Positions 45,541 to 57,880 of a stretch of DNA of 64,000 nt are shown piece after piece. The stretch covers positions 2,017,001-2,081,000 of the forward strand of contig JAFBJZ010000969.1 of NCBI GenBank assembly GCA_016785225.1, read 5' to 3'. A program made the translations under genes and the position numbers. The DNA is from Psettodes erumei (taxonomy: Eukaryota; Chordata; Actinopteri; Pleuronectiformes; Psettodidae). The notes under the pieces were generated by a model, which saw only the letters and a program-made list of their open reading frames with translations, was not told the DNA's origin and ran no database searches. How positions within the stretch are numbered: position 1 is the stretch's first letter; each line of letters opens with the position of its first letter.

Positions 45541-45700
45541 TCCTCTACCAGCAGCGTCAACCCGAACCCATTAAATTGACAGACACTGTCAGTTCCAGCA
45601 CTAATTATAGATTAGATTCTAAACAGCAGCCTACGCACTACCCTTAATTAATTCACTGTGAAGTAATTGGCCACTTTGACTCCTGTTAATTCTCATTTCT
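45541..45700. promoter_or_regulatory. candidate homeodomain-rich cis-regulatory segment
   Basis: TGACAG-ACA-CTGTCA at 45577-45591 is an inverted pair of the TALE-homeodomain (MEIS/TGIF) core. TAATTA at 45602-45607 and TTAATTAATT at 45644-45653 are homeodomain cores. The sequence is complex and not repeat-like. The regulatory role is inferred from motif clustering only. Confidence 0.3.
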
Positions 45701-46944
45701 GGGCTGTATTGCGCAGTTGTGGCCTGCAACGTAATTCATACGACCCTCCGAGCCCTGAAACGGCGTTCTGCGCTGGCGAACCCAAACGGCCTGTTCCTGC
45801 GGTCGATTTACGAAAAAGAAACTTGAGGCGTCAGATGATGACACGGAGACTCGCACATTTAGAGCTCTTTGAAAGAAACGATTTTCCAGCACGGCTTTAA
45901 ACCGGTCAAACCCAAAATGGTGTGTCGCGCAAAAGTAGAAAAAGCTTTTGTGTAGCGTCTGGTACACAGCGAAAGTCAGATAACAACCAAAGTCACAAAA
46001 AAGGCTGAGAGAGCATTCCTCAGGAAAGAAAAATCTGAGCGCACAGATGCACGAGGACATGAAGTGGAGTTTCTGTTTGACTCGGATGCACGTTCATTAA
46101 AAAATTTCACAAAACCCAGGTACAGCGCAACTGATTCAACTTCAGTCTGAGCGCAACGTTCGCCGCATCAACATCTTCGGCGGTTTTCGGCCTCCCGGAT
46201 CCGTCTCGCTGTTTCCCCGGCTGAGCCCCGGAGCTGCTGTAATGACCCAGTTTCTCCTCAGGGATGGAGAAAGTTCTTCTTGTTTTACAGCCCTGCTCAG
46301 TCAGAATATCTCCACTTTACCATTTAAATGATGGTGGGCCGAGCACAGCAGGCTGCGTTTCACCATTTGTTGGCCGCCGAATGGAGGATTTTATGGTTTG
46401 AGTCAAGTTTTAAGCCCCGACTGATGGAAAGCGCCAGCCGCCCTCCTCCAGGTCCCTGTGGGCTGGCCTGAGCTGAAACAAAAAGATTCACGTGGGCATC
46501 TTCCTATAAAATATATTCTAAAACGAGGAGTATCATATCCTGAATATGTGTCTGGCGCATACTAAGACACTGACTGACTAAAGTCAAATTTGAAGTCAAA
46601 GTATTTTTTTTTTAACATTTTATAATTGCGATGAAATATTTTAAATGAATAATTGAACCCCTGGAGGTCACCAGAGGTCATCTCACCCAGGCAGCCCTGG
46701 TAAAACCCTTGAATGTAAATACAATATTTATAAAAAAAATTTTTTATGGCTGCTGGTTTTCATGGGAGGACGTTCTCGTTCGCTAACTGACCTCTTGATG
46801 TACGCTAACAAATCTTGTTAGAATGAGGGAGCAGCGGTTTGTGGTGAAGTTCCTTCATTGCTCCCGTCCACACCCTCCTCCTGGTTCCTGTGTGACGGGT
46901 GGATGAACTGCAGATGGAGGGATGGGTCTCGATACATGGACGGT

Positions 46945-47065
46945 GTAATCTGGGACAGCACGTGGACTCAGGCCTGCGCGGGGTTTGTTAGTCGTGTGCG
47001 CTTCAGTGGCGCATGTTATTAGCATGTACCCCGCAGGTGTCTCACACACACACAGACACACACAC
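46945..47065 (+). repeat. local repeat family P, copy 2, with CA tail
   Basis: Counterpart of the copy at 45331-45411, 1.6 kb away in the same orientation. The shared block 47001-47039 is followed by CA units with a CAGACA interruption. Confidence 0.65.
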
Positions 47066-47246
47066 TTTTCTTCCCCTGCCCCTCGCTCATGCAAACGCAT
47101 TCAGACGCGTTCTCCTCGAGTGTGTGAACTTCACGTTCAAAGCCCAGAGGAACCGTTGTATCGCTGCGGACTCTGGTTTTCTCTCTCTGAACTCACTCGC
47201 TCTCTGATCTGTCTCTCTGGATTTTCCTCTGTGCAGCCACGTGTAT

Positions 47247-47251
<5 letters not shown>

Positions 47252-47288
<37 letters not shown>
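47252..47288. repeat. (GT)n microsatellite
   Basis: About 37 bp of GT units, about 190 bp after the CA array that ends repeat P copy 2. Confidence 0.9.
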
Positions 47289-47290
<2 letters not shown>

Positions 47291-48225
47291 CAGAGAAACG
47301 GCCTCGTCTTTACCAGACTAAGACCCAGGGTCAGTTTTAGGGCCGGAGATGCTAATTTGGGGCGCGGGTTGGGTATTCAGAAGTTTATTCTTGGTGGGTT
47401 TTTTTTATCGCAGCTTTTTTCTTTCCATTTTCCTTTGCCATCAGTATCAGTTATTGTTGCAGTAAACTCTGATTCATTAGAGCTTAATCTCTTTAATGCC
47501 AGTCAATGCAAAGTTAAAGCTGCGCTGACTGATTTTGTGGCCACTAGGGGGCAGCAGAAGAAGCTAACCGACGAATTGGAGCGAGCGTCAGCTTTTCCAG
47601 ATGCTTGTCGCTCGTGTATGCAGACACAGAGCAGCATTAGCATCCAGAGGCGTCAGGTCCAGTGAGGAGACACAGCCGTCCTGCAGAGGCGGTCGCAGTC
47701 CGTCGGGCTGGCTGACGCGTCACGTGGAGCCCTCGCAGCAGCAGCGCCTCTAAATCACTTTCAACCGTTCTGCTGCATTTTCTGGCTAATTGCACACATC
47801 GCTCTCGGCCCGCTGTCCCCTCCATCCAACAGTGTTGTAGACTCAGGAATTACAGCCGCCTGTTAAGACGAACCTGTAGAGCTGTGAAACCATCTATTAG
47901 AGCACCTAACACCATGCCCCCCCCCAGCCCAAAATAAAACATGAGGGAACACTCAGCTAGACTCAGTTTGGACTCTTTTAGTCCTGATTCTCGGCAGTTA
48001 AGACCAGACTGGCTTCACAGAGGGGCAGTCGTATAAAAAAGAAACTTCACTGTAGGCGAGAGGAAAAGAAGCAGAATATATCATTCTGTGAGAAGTTCAT
48101 TTTTATCTGAGGAAATATGTTCGTCTGAAAATTATTAGACCTTATATTTCTAGCCAAGTAAGTGTTATAGTTCAATACTTGGTCCAGACTTAAATATCCT
48201 ATATATCATATATCACATATATATT

Positions 48226-48545
48226 AGAAGGATTGCCATGAAATTTGGTGAAGATGTTCCTGATCTCCAGAGGATGAAGCCTCAGCTTTTTCCCTGCCTT
48301 TTCATCCAGCACCACTCTTGTTGTTTTTTATGTGAAATGTCTCAACAATCATCAGATAAATTTCTGTGAAATTTCCTACTTTCATTCATGATCCCCAGAG
48401 GATGTCATCCTCGTAACTTTTCACCCAAAGACACTGGCAGGTCAAAGTTCATTCAGTGAAATGCTGTATGTCAGTGCTATGACATTCATGGTCCCCGAAT
48501 GATGTCCTCCTGTCAGACATTCATGCTCCCTGCATGATAAACTGT
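48226..48545 (+). repeat. dispersed repeat family X, longest copy
   Basis: Family words occur in series: ATTGCCATGAAATTTGGTG (48232-48250), CCAGAGGATGAAGCC, GTGAAATGTCTCAACAATC, ATTCATGATCCCCAGAGGAT (48384-48403), ACATTCATGGTCCCCGAATG and ACATTCATGCTCCCTG. The internal repetition of the GTCCCC-GATG unit is typical of the family. Related fragments lie at 20100-20240 (minus) and 32260-32310. Confidence 0.65.
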
Positions 48546-48589
48546 AATAGCAGACAAACCCAGTGCAGCCGCCATGTTTGTTTGTCATC

Positions 48590-48625
48590 CATGTTTTGCA
48601 TCTCTGGAAGATGATTTGCAAATTC
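48590..48625. promoter_or_regulatory. paired octamer-like POU sites
   Basis: TTTTGCAT at 48594-48601 and the palindrome ATTTGCAAAT at 48614-48623 are 12 bp apart, directly upstream of a CpG-richer segment at 48640-48770. POU binding is inferred from the motif only. Confidence 0.25.
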
Positions 48626-51051
48626 TCGGCCCCGTCCTCGAAACCTCTGCCGGCGAGGGCGACGTCGGGCCCATTTGAATCGATGGACGGAATCAGAAAT
48701 GCTCGCAGCGTCAGCGACTGTTCAGCCCACGGCGGCGCGAACTGTGCGCCGCCGCGTTTGTGCTGATGATTTACGCTCGCGTCCGATCGGCCCTCTCCTG
48801 TTTGTGGTTGAGAAATGAGGCTCCGGGGGAACAGGCCTGATAAATCAATCACCGGCCCGCTCACAGTTCAAAGCCGCTGCCCTGCCGTTGTTTCCCTCCA
48901 CTCTGGACTGGACTTTAAAGGAGAGTACAGTTGTTGTTGTTGTTGTAGGCAAGTCGTGAAATATGCAGATGCCATATTTCATTTTATTTATGACACTTCC
49001 ACTCTGTTTGAAATTGTCTTTATGTTGTGTGTTGTGTTTTTTTTGTCAGGTAACTCTTTGAAGCCGTCATCCACTTCCTTTTTTTTTTTACATTTCCGCC
49101 CAATCAAATTGAAAACTAATGAAAGAGGAGCCGATTCAAAGTAAAATGAATGTTTCGTTCTTCCCGCTCTGGAGGAGAACATTCATCACTGTCCAGAGTC
49201 TCTGACTGTTATTGGACTTGCCAGTTATCCCTGAGGTGGAGGTGTCACTTTTCTTCTCCCATGTTCAAGCTTTATTTTGGAGTCTGGCTTTTCAGATCCT
49301 CTTCAGAGGAAATACCCGCCTCGGGTCCGACTTCTGAGCTGTTAGAAGTTCTGAGGATTTTTACCGTGAACTATAAAAGACTTTTGACTTCATGGTTTTA
49401 TGGATTAGGATTTATTTATTTTTGTTTTTCCTGCTCAGTTGACTCTTGCCTGAAGACAAGCCCACTCATCTGTATCGCGCCAGTTCCCCAAACGGTTCGT
49501 TCGAATTCAGGGCACTTCATTCAATTGAATTCAAATGAGCGGTCGAATTTTTCAGTCTGATTTAAGATTTAAGATGCAGCCAGCGCGATTAAAGCAATGT
49601 TGGGTTTCAGATGGTTTGAAAAACAGCCAGTGCATCAACTGGCTCGAGTCTGGATCCATGCAACGGTAGTTCAGATCAAGCTCTTGATTGTGCGTTAAGT
49701 TTGTGATGTACTCTTTCTTTGGGGGGGGGGTCTGCTGCCATATTCCAACCCGTGTGTTGGAAATCAGATGCAGCACGAACATTTCCGTCTCTGCAGCGAC
49801 ACATTTCGAGCTGTGCAGCATCAATAGAGGTTGAGTTCTCTGCTTTTGTAGTTTTTCTATTGTTGTGCCTCTTTAACAGCACGTTCAGCCGCCCCAACCC
49901 GCCTGCCCCCCTCCTGTCAGTCAAACCAGCTGCAGTTTGGAAATCATGACATGCAGACAGTAACATCAAATCTGACATTTTCATTCTGTCTTGTTTATTC
50001 TCTCGCTCTCCCTCTACATGTCCATCTTTCACCTCGTCCTCCCGCTCAGCTTTTCTCTTCCTTCCCTCGTGATTTGTACTTTGGTGAGAGAGACAGAGAC
50101 GTCTGCAGTGGAAAGACAAAATACTTCTGACGTCCTCCTGAGAGACAGTCTGTGCCGGCGTGTGTGCAATTTCAGGCATTGCTTCGTTTAAAAGCGAGAG
50201 AGAAGTAAAAAGGCCGAGGCGTGGAGGCTTTGTAGACGAGGGCGAGACAAAAAGAGGAAGCGCTCGTAATCACCAGCGGAGACGACGGCGGCGGGAAGGA
50301 TGAAAGGAGCACCTTCAAGTATTAAAGAGAGCAGGCAGGGGGAACAGAGGGCTGAGGTGCTTTTTGTTGTTGTGTCAAGTGAAAATCCTACAAAAACAGC
50401 GATTCATTACCGGAGCGGACGGAGAGAGAGACGGCAGCATCCTTTAACTTAAGAGCTCCACTTCCTGTCACCTCTCTCTGTCTCCGTGGGGATTAGAGGG
50501 GGGCGGGGACGAGGCATTAAAAAGGAGAAATAAATGTGTTGGATCTCACGCCCCCCCGGATAAAGATGTGAAATGCAATTAATTTGATTTAAAGTGTACT
50601 CTGCAGAAAATATCACGAGTAGCATTAGTACTTTTAAATGTCCGATGCTACGACCTCGCCTCCTTTTGCTCTTTCCCCGTCGTTTCTCTTTTTCTTTTTG
50701 TTGCCCCCAACCCCCCCCAGGGACAAATACAAAGAGGAAAAGGTTGGAGTCTCCCTGCTCTTCTCACCTCTCCACCTCCATCCTCCCTGTTGCATCAATA
50801 TTTCATATGTTTTGTTTTTCTTTTGCCTGATTTGTTTTGGTCTTGTTGTTGTTGTTGTTGTTGTATCACTTCTTGTTTTATTTTTAACTCCAGTCTGTGA
50901 GGGTGCAGCACTGCAAAAAACATGTTGTCCTGTGTGTGTGTTGGTAAGTCTATAATTTACACACACAGACACAAAAAAACACAATTACATTAAAGTACAC
51001 CTGACTGCATATATGCTCACTGATCCCTGCACTAAGAGGGAATTCAAACTG

Positions 51052-51080
<29 letters not shown>
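51052..51080. repeat. (CA)n microsatellite
   Basis: About 29 bp of CA units in intron 1. Confidence 0.9.
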
Positions 51081-51083
<3 letters not shown>

Positions 51084-51579
51084 TAATGTAAAACTGCTGA
51101 CCTGTAACACTGAGAGTCTCATAAATACAGACCACCTAACACACCTTCCAATAATCCCCTCCAAATCCAATTATTACACAGAGGCAGGTGCTTAATGAAT
51201 TAAAGGCTCGCTACTTTATTCAGACAAACACACAAACAAACAGACAAACACACAAGGTGTCTGTTCGGTCCCACACATCTGGCGACACCTCGGCACGCGA
51301 CAGAAAGAAGCACGAAACATGCGGTAAAATCTCCAAAAACAGAAAAGAATGATAACAGCAAATGTGTCGTCGTCGTGAGCCAAATTAACAGATTAAAGTT
51401 CGGGACTATTTCGCACGCTGCCGTAATCCCCCCCCTCTCACGGCGAGGGCACGCTGAAGAGAAAACAAAGGTTTCCCCTTTCTCCTGCCGCTCTGTTCGC
51501 TCTTCATATTCACTCCTTACAATCAAACCAGCGGCCGGCGGGGAGTCCGGCCCGGCTGCGTCCTCCTGTGGGCAGAGCA

Positions 51580-51785
51580 ATTAAGATGGGAAGTGAGGGA
51601 TGACGGGGTGAGGACGCGGAGGTGAGACAGATTGCAGGGAAACGGAGAGGCGGAAGTGGGGGAGTAATTAAGATGGGGGGAGGAGGACAGATGAGAGAGG
51701 AGGACCTCAGGATGAAGGAGAAAGGGAGGTGGAAGATATGAGAGTAAATCAGATCGAGGACAGGAGGGTGGGAGAGGCGGGCCCA
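51580..51785. repeat. purine-rich tract
   Basis: About 200 bp of G/A-biased + strand sequence (GAGGACGCGGAGG, GGGGGGAGGAGG). The open frames on the minus strand are composition artefacts. Confidence 0.6.
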
Positions 51786-51979
51786 TAGAGCTGATTGGAG
51801 CAGAAACAATGAAATGTCCCAATTTCCCATAATCCCTTGTACTGCCAAGTAAGTGCCCGCAGAGCGATATGAACCAATAAGACTTTGGTCCCGGCGCCGC
51901 GGGTCACGATGTTCCTATTATTTCTTGTTCCTCCGTTGGCTTGGAGCAGAGATAACAGAGCAGTGAGCGCCTCAGCCTG

Positions 51980-52045
51980 CAGGCTGCAACCCAGGGCAGC
52001 AGCGCCCCAGAGGTCAAGGTCGCAGGTTCAAACCCTCAGAGCGGC
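51980..52045 (+). mobile_element. possible tRNA-like SINE fragment
   Basis: GGTTCAAACCC at 52026-52036 is a near-perfect B box preceded by AGAGGTCAAGGTCGCA. No A box or tail is clear. Confidence 0.3.
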
Positions 52046-53228
52046 GCGGGGAAGAAGGGATGAGTAACGCCGGGTCGCCGCCCCAGAGGAAGACAAAGCG
52101 AACACTGGACCTTCAGACCGCGCGGCTTCGCGGCCGCGAGATCAGGCCAGATGTTCTTCGCTGTCGTCGCCGGGGCCGCTCGCGTGCAACGCTGCTGGGA
52201 AAATGTCACACACTGAGGAAGATGAGAGGCAGCGGCTTCGTCCTACATGTAGAAAAAAAAAACCTGAGGCCTGCAGTTGCTTTTCAGCCGGAAATGATGA
52301 AGAGTGAAGAGTGAAACAGGCAGAAAAACATTTTACTTAAACACCACCTTCATATTTTAGCAGGAAGTCTGACGATGGCCATTCTTCAGGAGCCGCTTGT
52401 GCCGCTTTTCACGACTGCAGCTCCGATGGCAGCGAGCTCTAACGTAGATATTTAAAACGGCAAGAGATCTAATACCCCTTTTTTTTTTTTTTTTTTAAGC
52501 GATGTCGACTTATAAAGACGCAGCCTCGCATTGCTGTTCTCCTCTGGGAGAAAGTGACAGAACATTTTACTCCTTAAAGAAAAACAAGCGAGGAAAATGA
52601 AGACGTACGACACAACCCCAGAGCGGAGAAGGTAACGATACAAAAACAATACGTTCCCGAGCTTTCAACCGTGATCCTCCTTAGCAAATACATTTTCCCT
52701 TTTCCCAGTTGTCAGGGAAACGCAGATTTTCCATTTTTTGAAACACTGTCAGGCCCGCATTGACTTTAAAGAAGGATTTCTGGAACACGCAAAGCCGCGT
52801 GTGACTCTGCAGAGTCGCGCCTCAGATAAATTGGCCACCAAAGTGGCGCCAACCTAACGGCGCCCACGTTGTTTAAGTAGCAAGGGCGTCGATGGATTAG
52901 AGGCTGAGTAGAAACCTTTTGAACCATGTGCCTGGCGCCCACTGTTAAACTCACAAAAGTGGATTTGAACGCACCCCTAACTGGACTCAGGTCACGTGGT
53001 CTTCCCTCTGGTGCCACCAGCAGGACAAACTGGACTGTCTTTATGTGGCACGTATGTTTTCATCCATCCAATAATGTGGTTTTCTGCTCACACACACACA
53101 CACACATAAAAACATCAAAAGTTTCCTTCACTTTTTCATTATCACCCTCTTTGTCTGAGTTTATTGGACTGTCATCATGACAACACCTGCCCCCCCCGCC
53201 CTCCCGAGCCCACACACACAGATTCTTT

Positions 53229-53310
53229 ATCAATCAGTGGGTAGATTAATGAACCAACACCATCGGGGTCCGTGGGTTCGATTCCGTGTTTGAATAGAGG
53301 TGTCTCCTGG
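53229..53310 (+). mobile_element. tRNA-derived SINE head (relic)
   Basis: An A-box-like ATCAGTGGGTAGATTAATG at 53232-53250 is followed 25 bp later by GTGGGTTCGATTCCG, with a perfect B box GGTTCGATTCC at 53275-53285. The spacing fits a tRNA promoter, but the acceptor and anticodon stems do not pair well, so this is a SINE head rather than a tRNA gene. Confidence 0.5.
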
Positions 53311-54899
53311 GGCACGAGAAATAAATTTAAATTTAAGCCCGGCTACGTGTTTCAGTAAGGAGGATTGCAGGAGATGCAATAAGAAAAAAAAACCCTGAAT
53401 AAAAATGTCAAGTTTCTCTTCCTCTTGCACCTTAAAGAAATCCTCCCACAACCTCATTTTTTCGCACCTTATTGCATTTTCATCGATTGTTGAGTCTATT
53501 TTTTGCCTCTGGGTTCTCACTCACTCATCCACCACAAATATTTTTTCATGTATTTCGACTACAGTTGATCAATCATCAGAGTTTAAACTGGAGCTGAATA
53601 CTTTGAGGCCACGTCTGTCACTCTGCGCACACACACACAGACTAAACTGAGATTTGAAGACCGAATTCATTTATTTCCAAGGTTTAGAGGATGGTGCATT
53701 AATCCCAGTTTGCAGTTAATCCTAGTTTCAGCCACACGTCCTCCAGCTGTACAGAGAAAATACGTGAGGCTGTAAATTCAATCACTTTTATAAGTTGGCC
53801 TTTATGGAAATTCTTTTCTTCTTTTTTCTTCTTCGGTGCAGATTTATGGAGCTTCGGTGAAACTCCGGTGTAATATTAAATCTCAAATCAGCACCGGGAC
53901 GACGTGTCACAAAAAACCCCGGCAATAATAAAACACAGACTCGAGCTTTTAGGCCAAGATCCGGCAAGTTACGGCTGCGAAACAAAACTCTGTAACGGTG
54001 TCACATCGAACAGACGTCAGCCTCCTCATCCAACAGGAAAACTCTTCTCTGAGCAAAGAGGAGAGAAAAGCTCTTGACAGTGAGACATCAAATCACTAAA
54101 ACAATCATTGAACCCCAGTTCCAAAAGTGAGGAGACATTTATATCTCCTGTGCCATCAGATCTCTGGAGTGCAAAACTGAAACCAGTGGGAAACTAATTA
54201 TTTGACGCATCATTCTTTAGACGAAAAACTCACAAGTTAGTGCTGATATGAGTAGACGAAAATCTCTCCACAAACGTAACTGGAGCTTTGTCTTGACATT
54301 GGTTTTCTCCATTTTTTTTTTTATTCCCGTCTCATTTTTTTCTTTAAGCATTTATGCTTAATATGAATGTTTCTTAACACAGAAACACAGGACACTGTAA
54401 TGTTCACAGCAGGATTTCTACTCGAGTTTTTGAGAAACTACCCATCAACCTCGGGCGGAGGAGACGCTCGGATCAAAACAGGTGGAAATTCAAAACGCTC
54501 CATTTGTCAGACGCCGAGCGTGAACCCTCGTTTTCCCAGCAGTGTCATCGAGGTTTAGCTTCTGCTCTGCTGGTTTGCAGCTCAAGTCGTCAGATGTTTC
54601 TTCTGCCCAAATTCACCTTGGGAGTCGTAGTTAATTTACACAAGCTTGAGTCTTTGACTGCGCTGTTTTCTTTTTGTGATCCTCAAAAAAGAGAAAAAAA
54701 GTTCACAGGATGCCGTGACGTGACTTTTCTCTTTGGGTGGAGGCCCCTGAGAGGAGCCCAGGGAAACCCCTTTGATTCTGACCTGAGGCTTTATTAAAGC
54801 CAGTATTGTCATGTTCACTCTGAGGCCCGTCTCCGCCTGCAGAAACACGACCTGACATTTACATCTCCCTCATCAAACCGGGCCGTCTGCTCGCTGATG

Positions 54900-55335
54900 A
54901 GGAGAGAGAGAGAGAGAGAGAGTCGAGATGATGAAGACTTAAAAAAAAAAAAAAAACAACAGTGAGAAAGAGAGAGAAATGAGTGCAAATTCAAGAGATG
55001 GAGAGAACGTAGAAGAAGAGAGAGACAGAGTGGAGTGGGGGTGAAGACAGATTGAGAAAGAGCTACGTCCAGAATACAAAGCAGGGGATCGAACCAGGAG
55101 AGGAAGAAAAAAACGGACAGAGAGGAGCCAGAGACGGGGAGTGGAGCGTGATTCACGGGATGACATAAAAAGAGGAGGTGAAGAGATAGACGAGCGAAAA
55201 GAGAGATGGAGGTGAGGAAAGAAAAATAGAGCAGGAAGATGGACTATAAAGAAGACGACAGATGAGTGTATGAAAGCCTGTGTGTGAGAGACGGGGAGGG
55301 GATATAAAAAAGATAGAGAGGTAAATAAAAGATAT
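54900..55335. repeat. GA-rich purine tract, about 430 bp
   Basis: GAGAGAGAGAGAGAGAGAG at 54903-54922, a poly-A at 54941-54957 and then irregular GAGA/AGAAAG sequence to about 55335. Long minus-strand frames across it are made of Ser, Leu, Phe and Pro and are artefacts. Confidence 0.75.
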
Positions 55336-55497
55336 GGTCGATAGTGGAGTGATAGAGAGAGTGTGTGTTTGTGTACAGCACACGTGTGGCGATACACACA
55401 CACACACATACTGTATATATACACAATATATATAAACAGTGAACTGCATAGGAGCACATGCCTATGTGAATGGGAACTGTGTGGTGTGTATTTCATG

Positions 55498-55586
55498 TGT
55501 GCGTGTGTGTGTGTTCCAGGGTCAAACAGTGACATTTTCAGTGAGGATGTGACTCCTGGCTACAGATACACCACTGTCAGCAGTAT

Positions 55587-55619
<33 letters not shown>

Positions 55620-55620
55620 A
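55498..55620. repeat. short GT array and (CA)n array in inverted arrangement
   Basis: A short GTGTGTGCGTGTGTGTGTGT run at 55495-55514 and a CA array at 55587-55614, about 70 bp apart. Confidence 0.8.
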
Positions 55621-55973
55621 CACTTCTCCCTAAAGATTAAAGTGGAACATCTACATCTGCTGGGTTGAACTGCATAACATCGTACAGCGTTTTTTTGTTG
55701 TTTTTTTTCTTATTACAAAGACCTAATTACAAAAAAGATAAATACATTCACGTGAAAATCAATTTTCAAAGCAGCATTTTTATGAAAAGATTAATATGAA
55801 TGAGTGTCCGGCCGTGATGGATCATCTCTCCACGGCAACGTTTCAGGTCTCGACGAGGTTGATTTCCACACAGAAATTAGCTGAGATCAATGTCTGCCAG
55901 ACAGGAGAATCAATTCAACAACTGATGGTGTGATTTGGAAAACGTCTAATGGTTAAAGTGAGGAGGAATTATG

Positions 55974-56330
55974 CTTAAAGATACACTAAACAACTTTTTT
56001 TTCCTATGTACTGTAGTAGATCAGATTACTGTGTGGAAAGGTGAAAGATGGAGACAGTGCTGTAGCAGACTATATGACCAAAGAGCAGGCGCAGTTAGCA
56101 GCTAGCATGCTGCATTTGTCGCTCTGTTTTTGGTCTCCACCAACTCCAGAGGGAAATATTTGACTACTTAACAACTAAATGCTCAACCATCCTCACCAGT
56201 CGGCAGCTAACGTGTGCTAGTTGGGCTCTGGGTGTTTAGTTGGTGCAACTCAAAATGGGCGCGATGAGATCACCGCTACTGAAAACATGTGGCAAATATG
56301 CCCCTAAAAAAACTTACGATACGATAATTC
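55974..56330. mobile_element. MITE-like element, second family
   Basis: The order CTTAAAGATACACTAAACAA, AAAGGTGAAAGATGGAG, GCAGTTAGCAGCTAGCATG, GGTCTCCACCAACTCCAGAG and TGGTGCAACTCAAAATGG matches a short non-coding repeat that I recall from many fish genes. No transposase frame is present. The right end is indistinct. Confidence 0.55.
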
Positions 56331-56612
56331 TCAGTGGGTCCCTTTTGATATTAAACGTAGTTGTCATTTCATTCCAGTGGCAGTGAAAGAGAAATATTGA
56401 TTGCTGGAGCCATTATATTGTGTATGAGCAACGCTCCTCCATCTCGCCGCATTATAAACACATTTATTCGGATTCGGCCGTCGCTCCTGACGAAGAGATC
56501 CGCCCATCAAGCTGCCAGTCATTACAGAGAAATTCATCCCACGTCACCACGTTAAAAAAGAAATGTCTGCAGAGGACCTGCAAACAAACCGGATGCCTCT
56601 GATATACAAATG

Positions 56613-56613
56613 T

Positions 56614-56647
<34 letters not shown>

Positions 56648-56803
56648 AGGGAGTTGAGTCATTGGAGGGGAGGAGTGACTGTCAGAAAGATGGATGGATG
56701 AAACAATGAAAATCAATGAACTGTGTGTGTGCGTGCGCGCAAAAGAGACATGTTGCATTCATACAAGAGAGCATGACAGATGGAGAATTGCAAAGTGAGG
56801 CAG

Positions 56804-56837
<34 letters not shown>
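56613..56837. repeat. CA array and GT array in inverted arrangement
   Basis: (CA) at 56613-56641 and (GT) at 56806-56837, about 164 bp apart and complementary. Confidence 0.85.
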
Positions 56838-56838
<1 letters not shown>

Positions 56839-57128
56839 TGTGTGTATCTGTGTGTGTGTGAGCGAGAGAGAGAGCCTGAAATGCATTGGGCGTGTCTCGC
56901 TCTTAACGAGTTTTTCTTTTTAATTACCTTTGTTTGACCACAGTTTGTTTACCGGGAACTCTTCCAGAAAAACTCTACACACACGGACATGCCCACACAC
57001 ACAGACACAGGAATTATTACATGTGTGATGTTGGTGGACTGTGGATTTCCTCTGATTGATTCCGATAAAGTAATTTCCATTCATGTGTTTACCGCAAAGC
57101 TATATCTATTCAAATATCTTTTCCCTGG

Positions 57129-57131
<3 letters not shown>

Positions 57132-57168
<37 letters not shown>

Positions 57169-57327
57169 CCTCTGCTTTATTTTACCAGCCTCTCTTTCGC
57201 TCTGTTTGCATCATCACGGTCGTAGCTCAGAGGTGTCGATCGTCATTCCCCGGGGCTCTGTTAGATGTTGTCAGCCAGGTGAAAGTCGAACAAACCCCGC
57301 ACACACACACACACACACACACACACA
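57132..57327. repeat. GT array and CA array in inverted arrangement
   Basis: (GT)18 at 57132-57167 and (CA) at 57301-57327, about 133 bp apart and complementary. The spacer is unrelated to that of the pair at 56.6-56.8 kb. Confidence 0.85.
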
Positions 57328-57534
57328 TTAAAACAGAGAGCAACCCGATAACTGATGCAGCACAAGTCTGTGTGTTTCCTAAAAGCCCCCACACAACTTT
57401 TGACCGACTCCGGTGTCAGATTTCGTCGTCACGTTGTTTGCTCAGAGCTACAATTATTTGAGAATTCACCTTTAGTACGACGAGTTTAAGAGATGAACCC
57501 CGTAAAAGAACGGTTCCCTGTGCAAAGGACTCAG

Positions 57535-57880
57535 AATTAAAGGAGCATGCCACCCAAAATCTAGCTTTTTGAAATCTGCACCTGCACCTGCACCTCCCTC
57601 TGAATTCATTAAATGTCATTGAAATGGGTGAAGCAGGAATCTACACCTTTGTAAGCCACGGAGACGAGGTCCCGCCCGTGCACCAGCCCGACCAATCGTG
57701 AGTCAGCCCTTCTGTGAAGCTTCAAGTAGCTAATTGCAGACAAATTAACATTTGAAGACTCGTCACCATCGTAAGATCTACCCAGATCAACAGAACCGTT
57801 GATTTTTTTTAGTTTGGTCCATTTCTCATCTGCTAACATGGAGGGGGCGGGGTCTGTGCTGCAGCCAGAGCTATGATATC
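57535..57880 (+). repeat. dispersed repeat family Z, copy 2 (longest)
   Basis: The core TTTTAGTTTGGTCCATTTCT, CTAACATGGAGGGGGCGGGG, GCTGCAGCCAGAG at 57808-57872 aligns with copies 1 and 3. Upstream AAAGGAGCATGCCACCCAAA and GTGAAGCTTCAAGTAG probably belong to the same element, giving about 340 bp. Confidence 0.6.

Noticed and set aside
53229..53310. tRNA gene
   Set aside because: The A and B boxes are recognisable, but the cloverleaf stems do not pair, so it is a SINE head.
54939..55535. 198-codon minus frame
   Set aside because: It covers the GA-rich tract and a CA array. Its Ser/Leu/Phe/Pro composition reflects base bias only.
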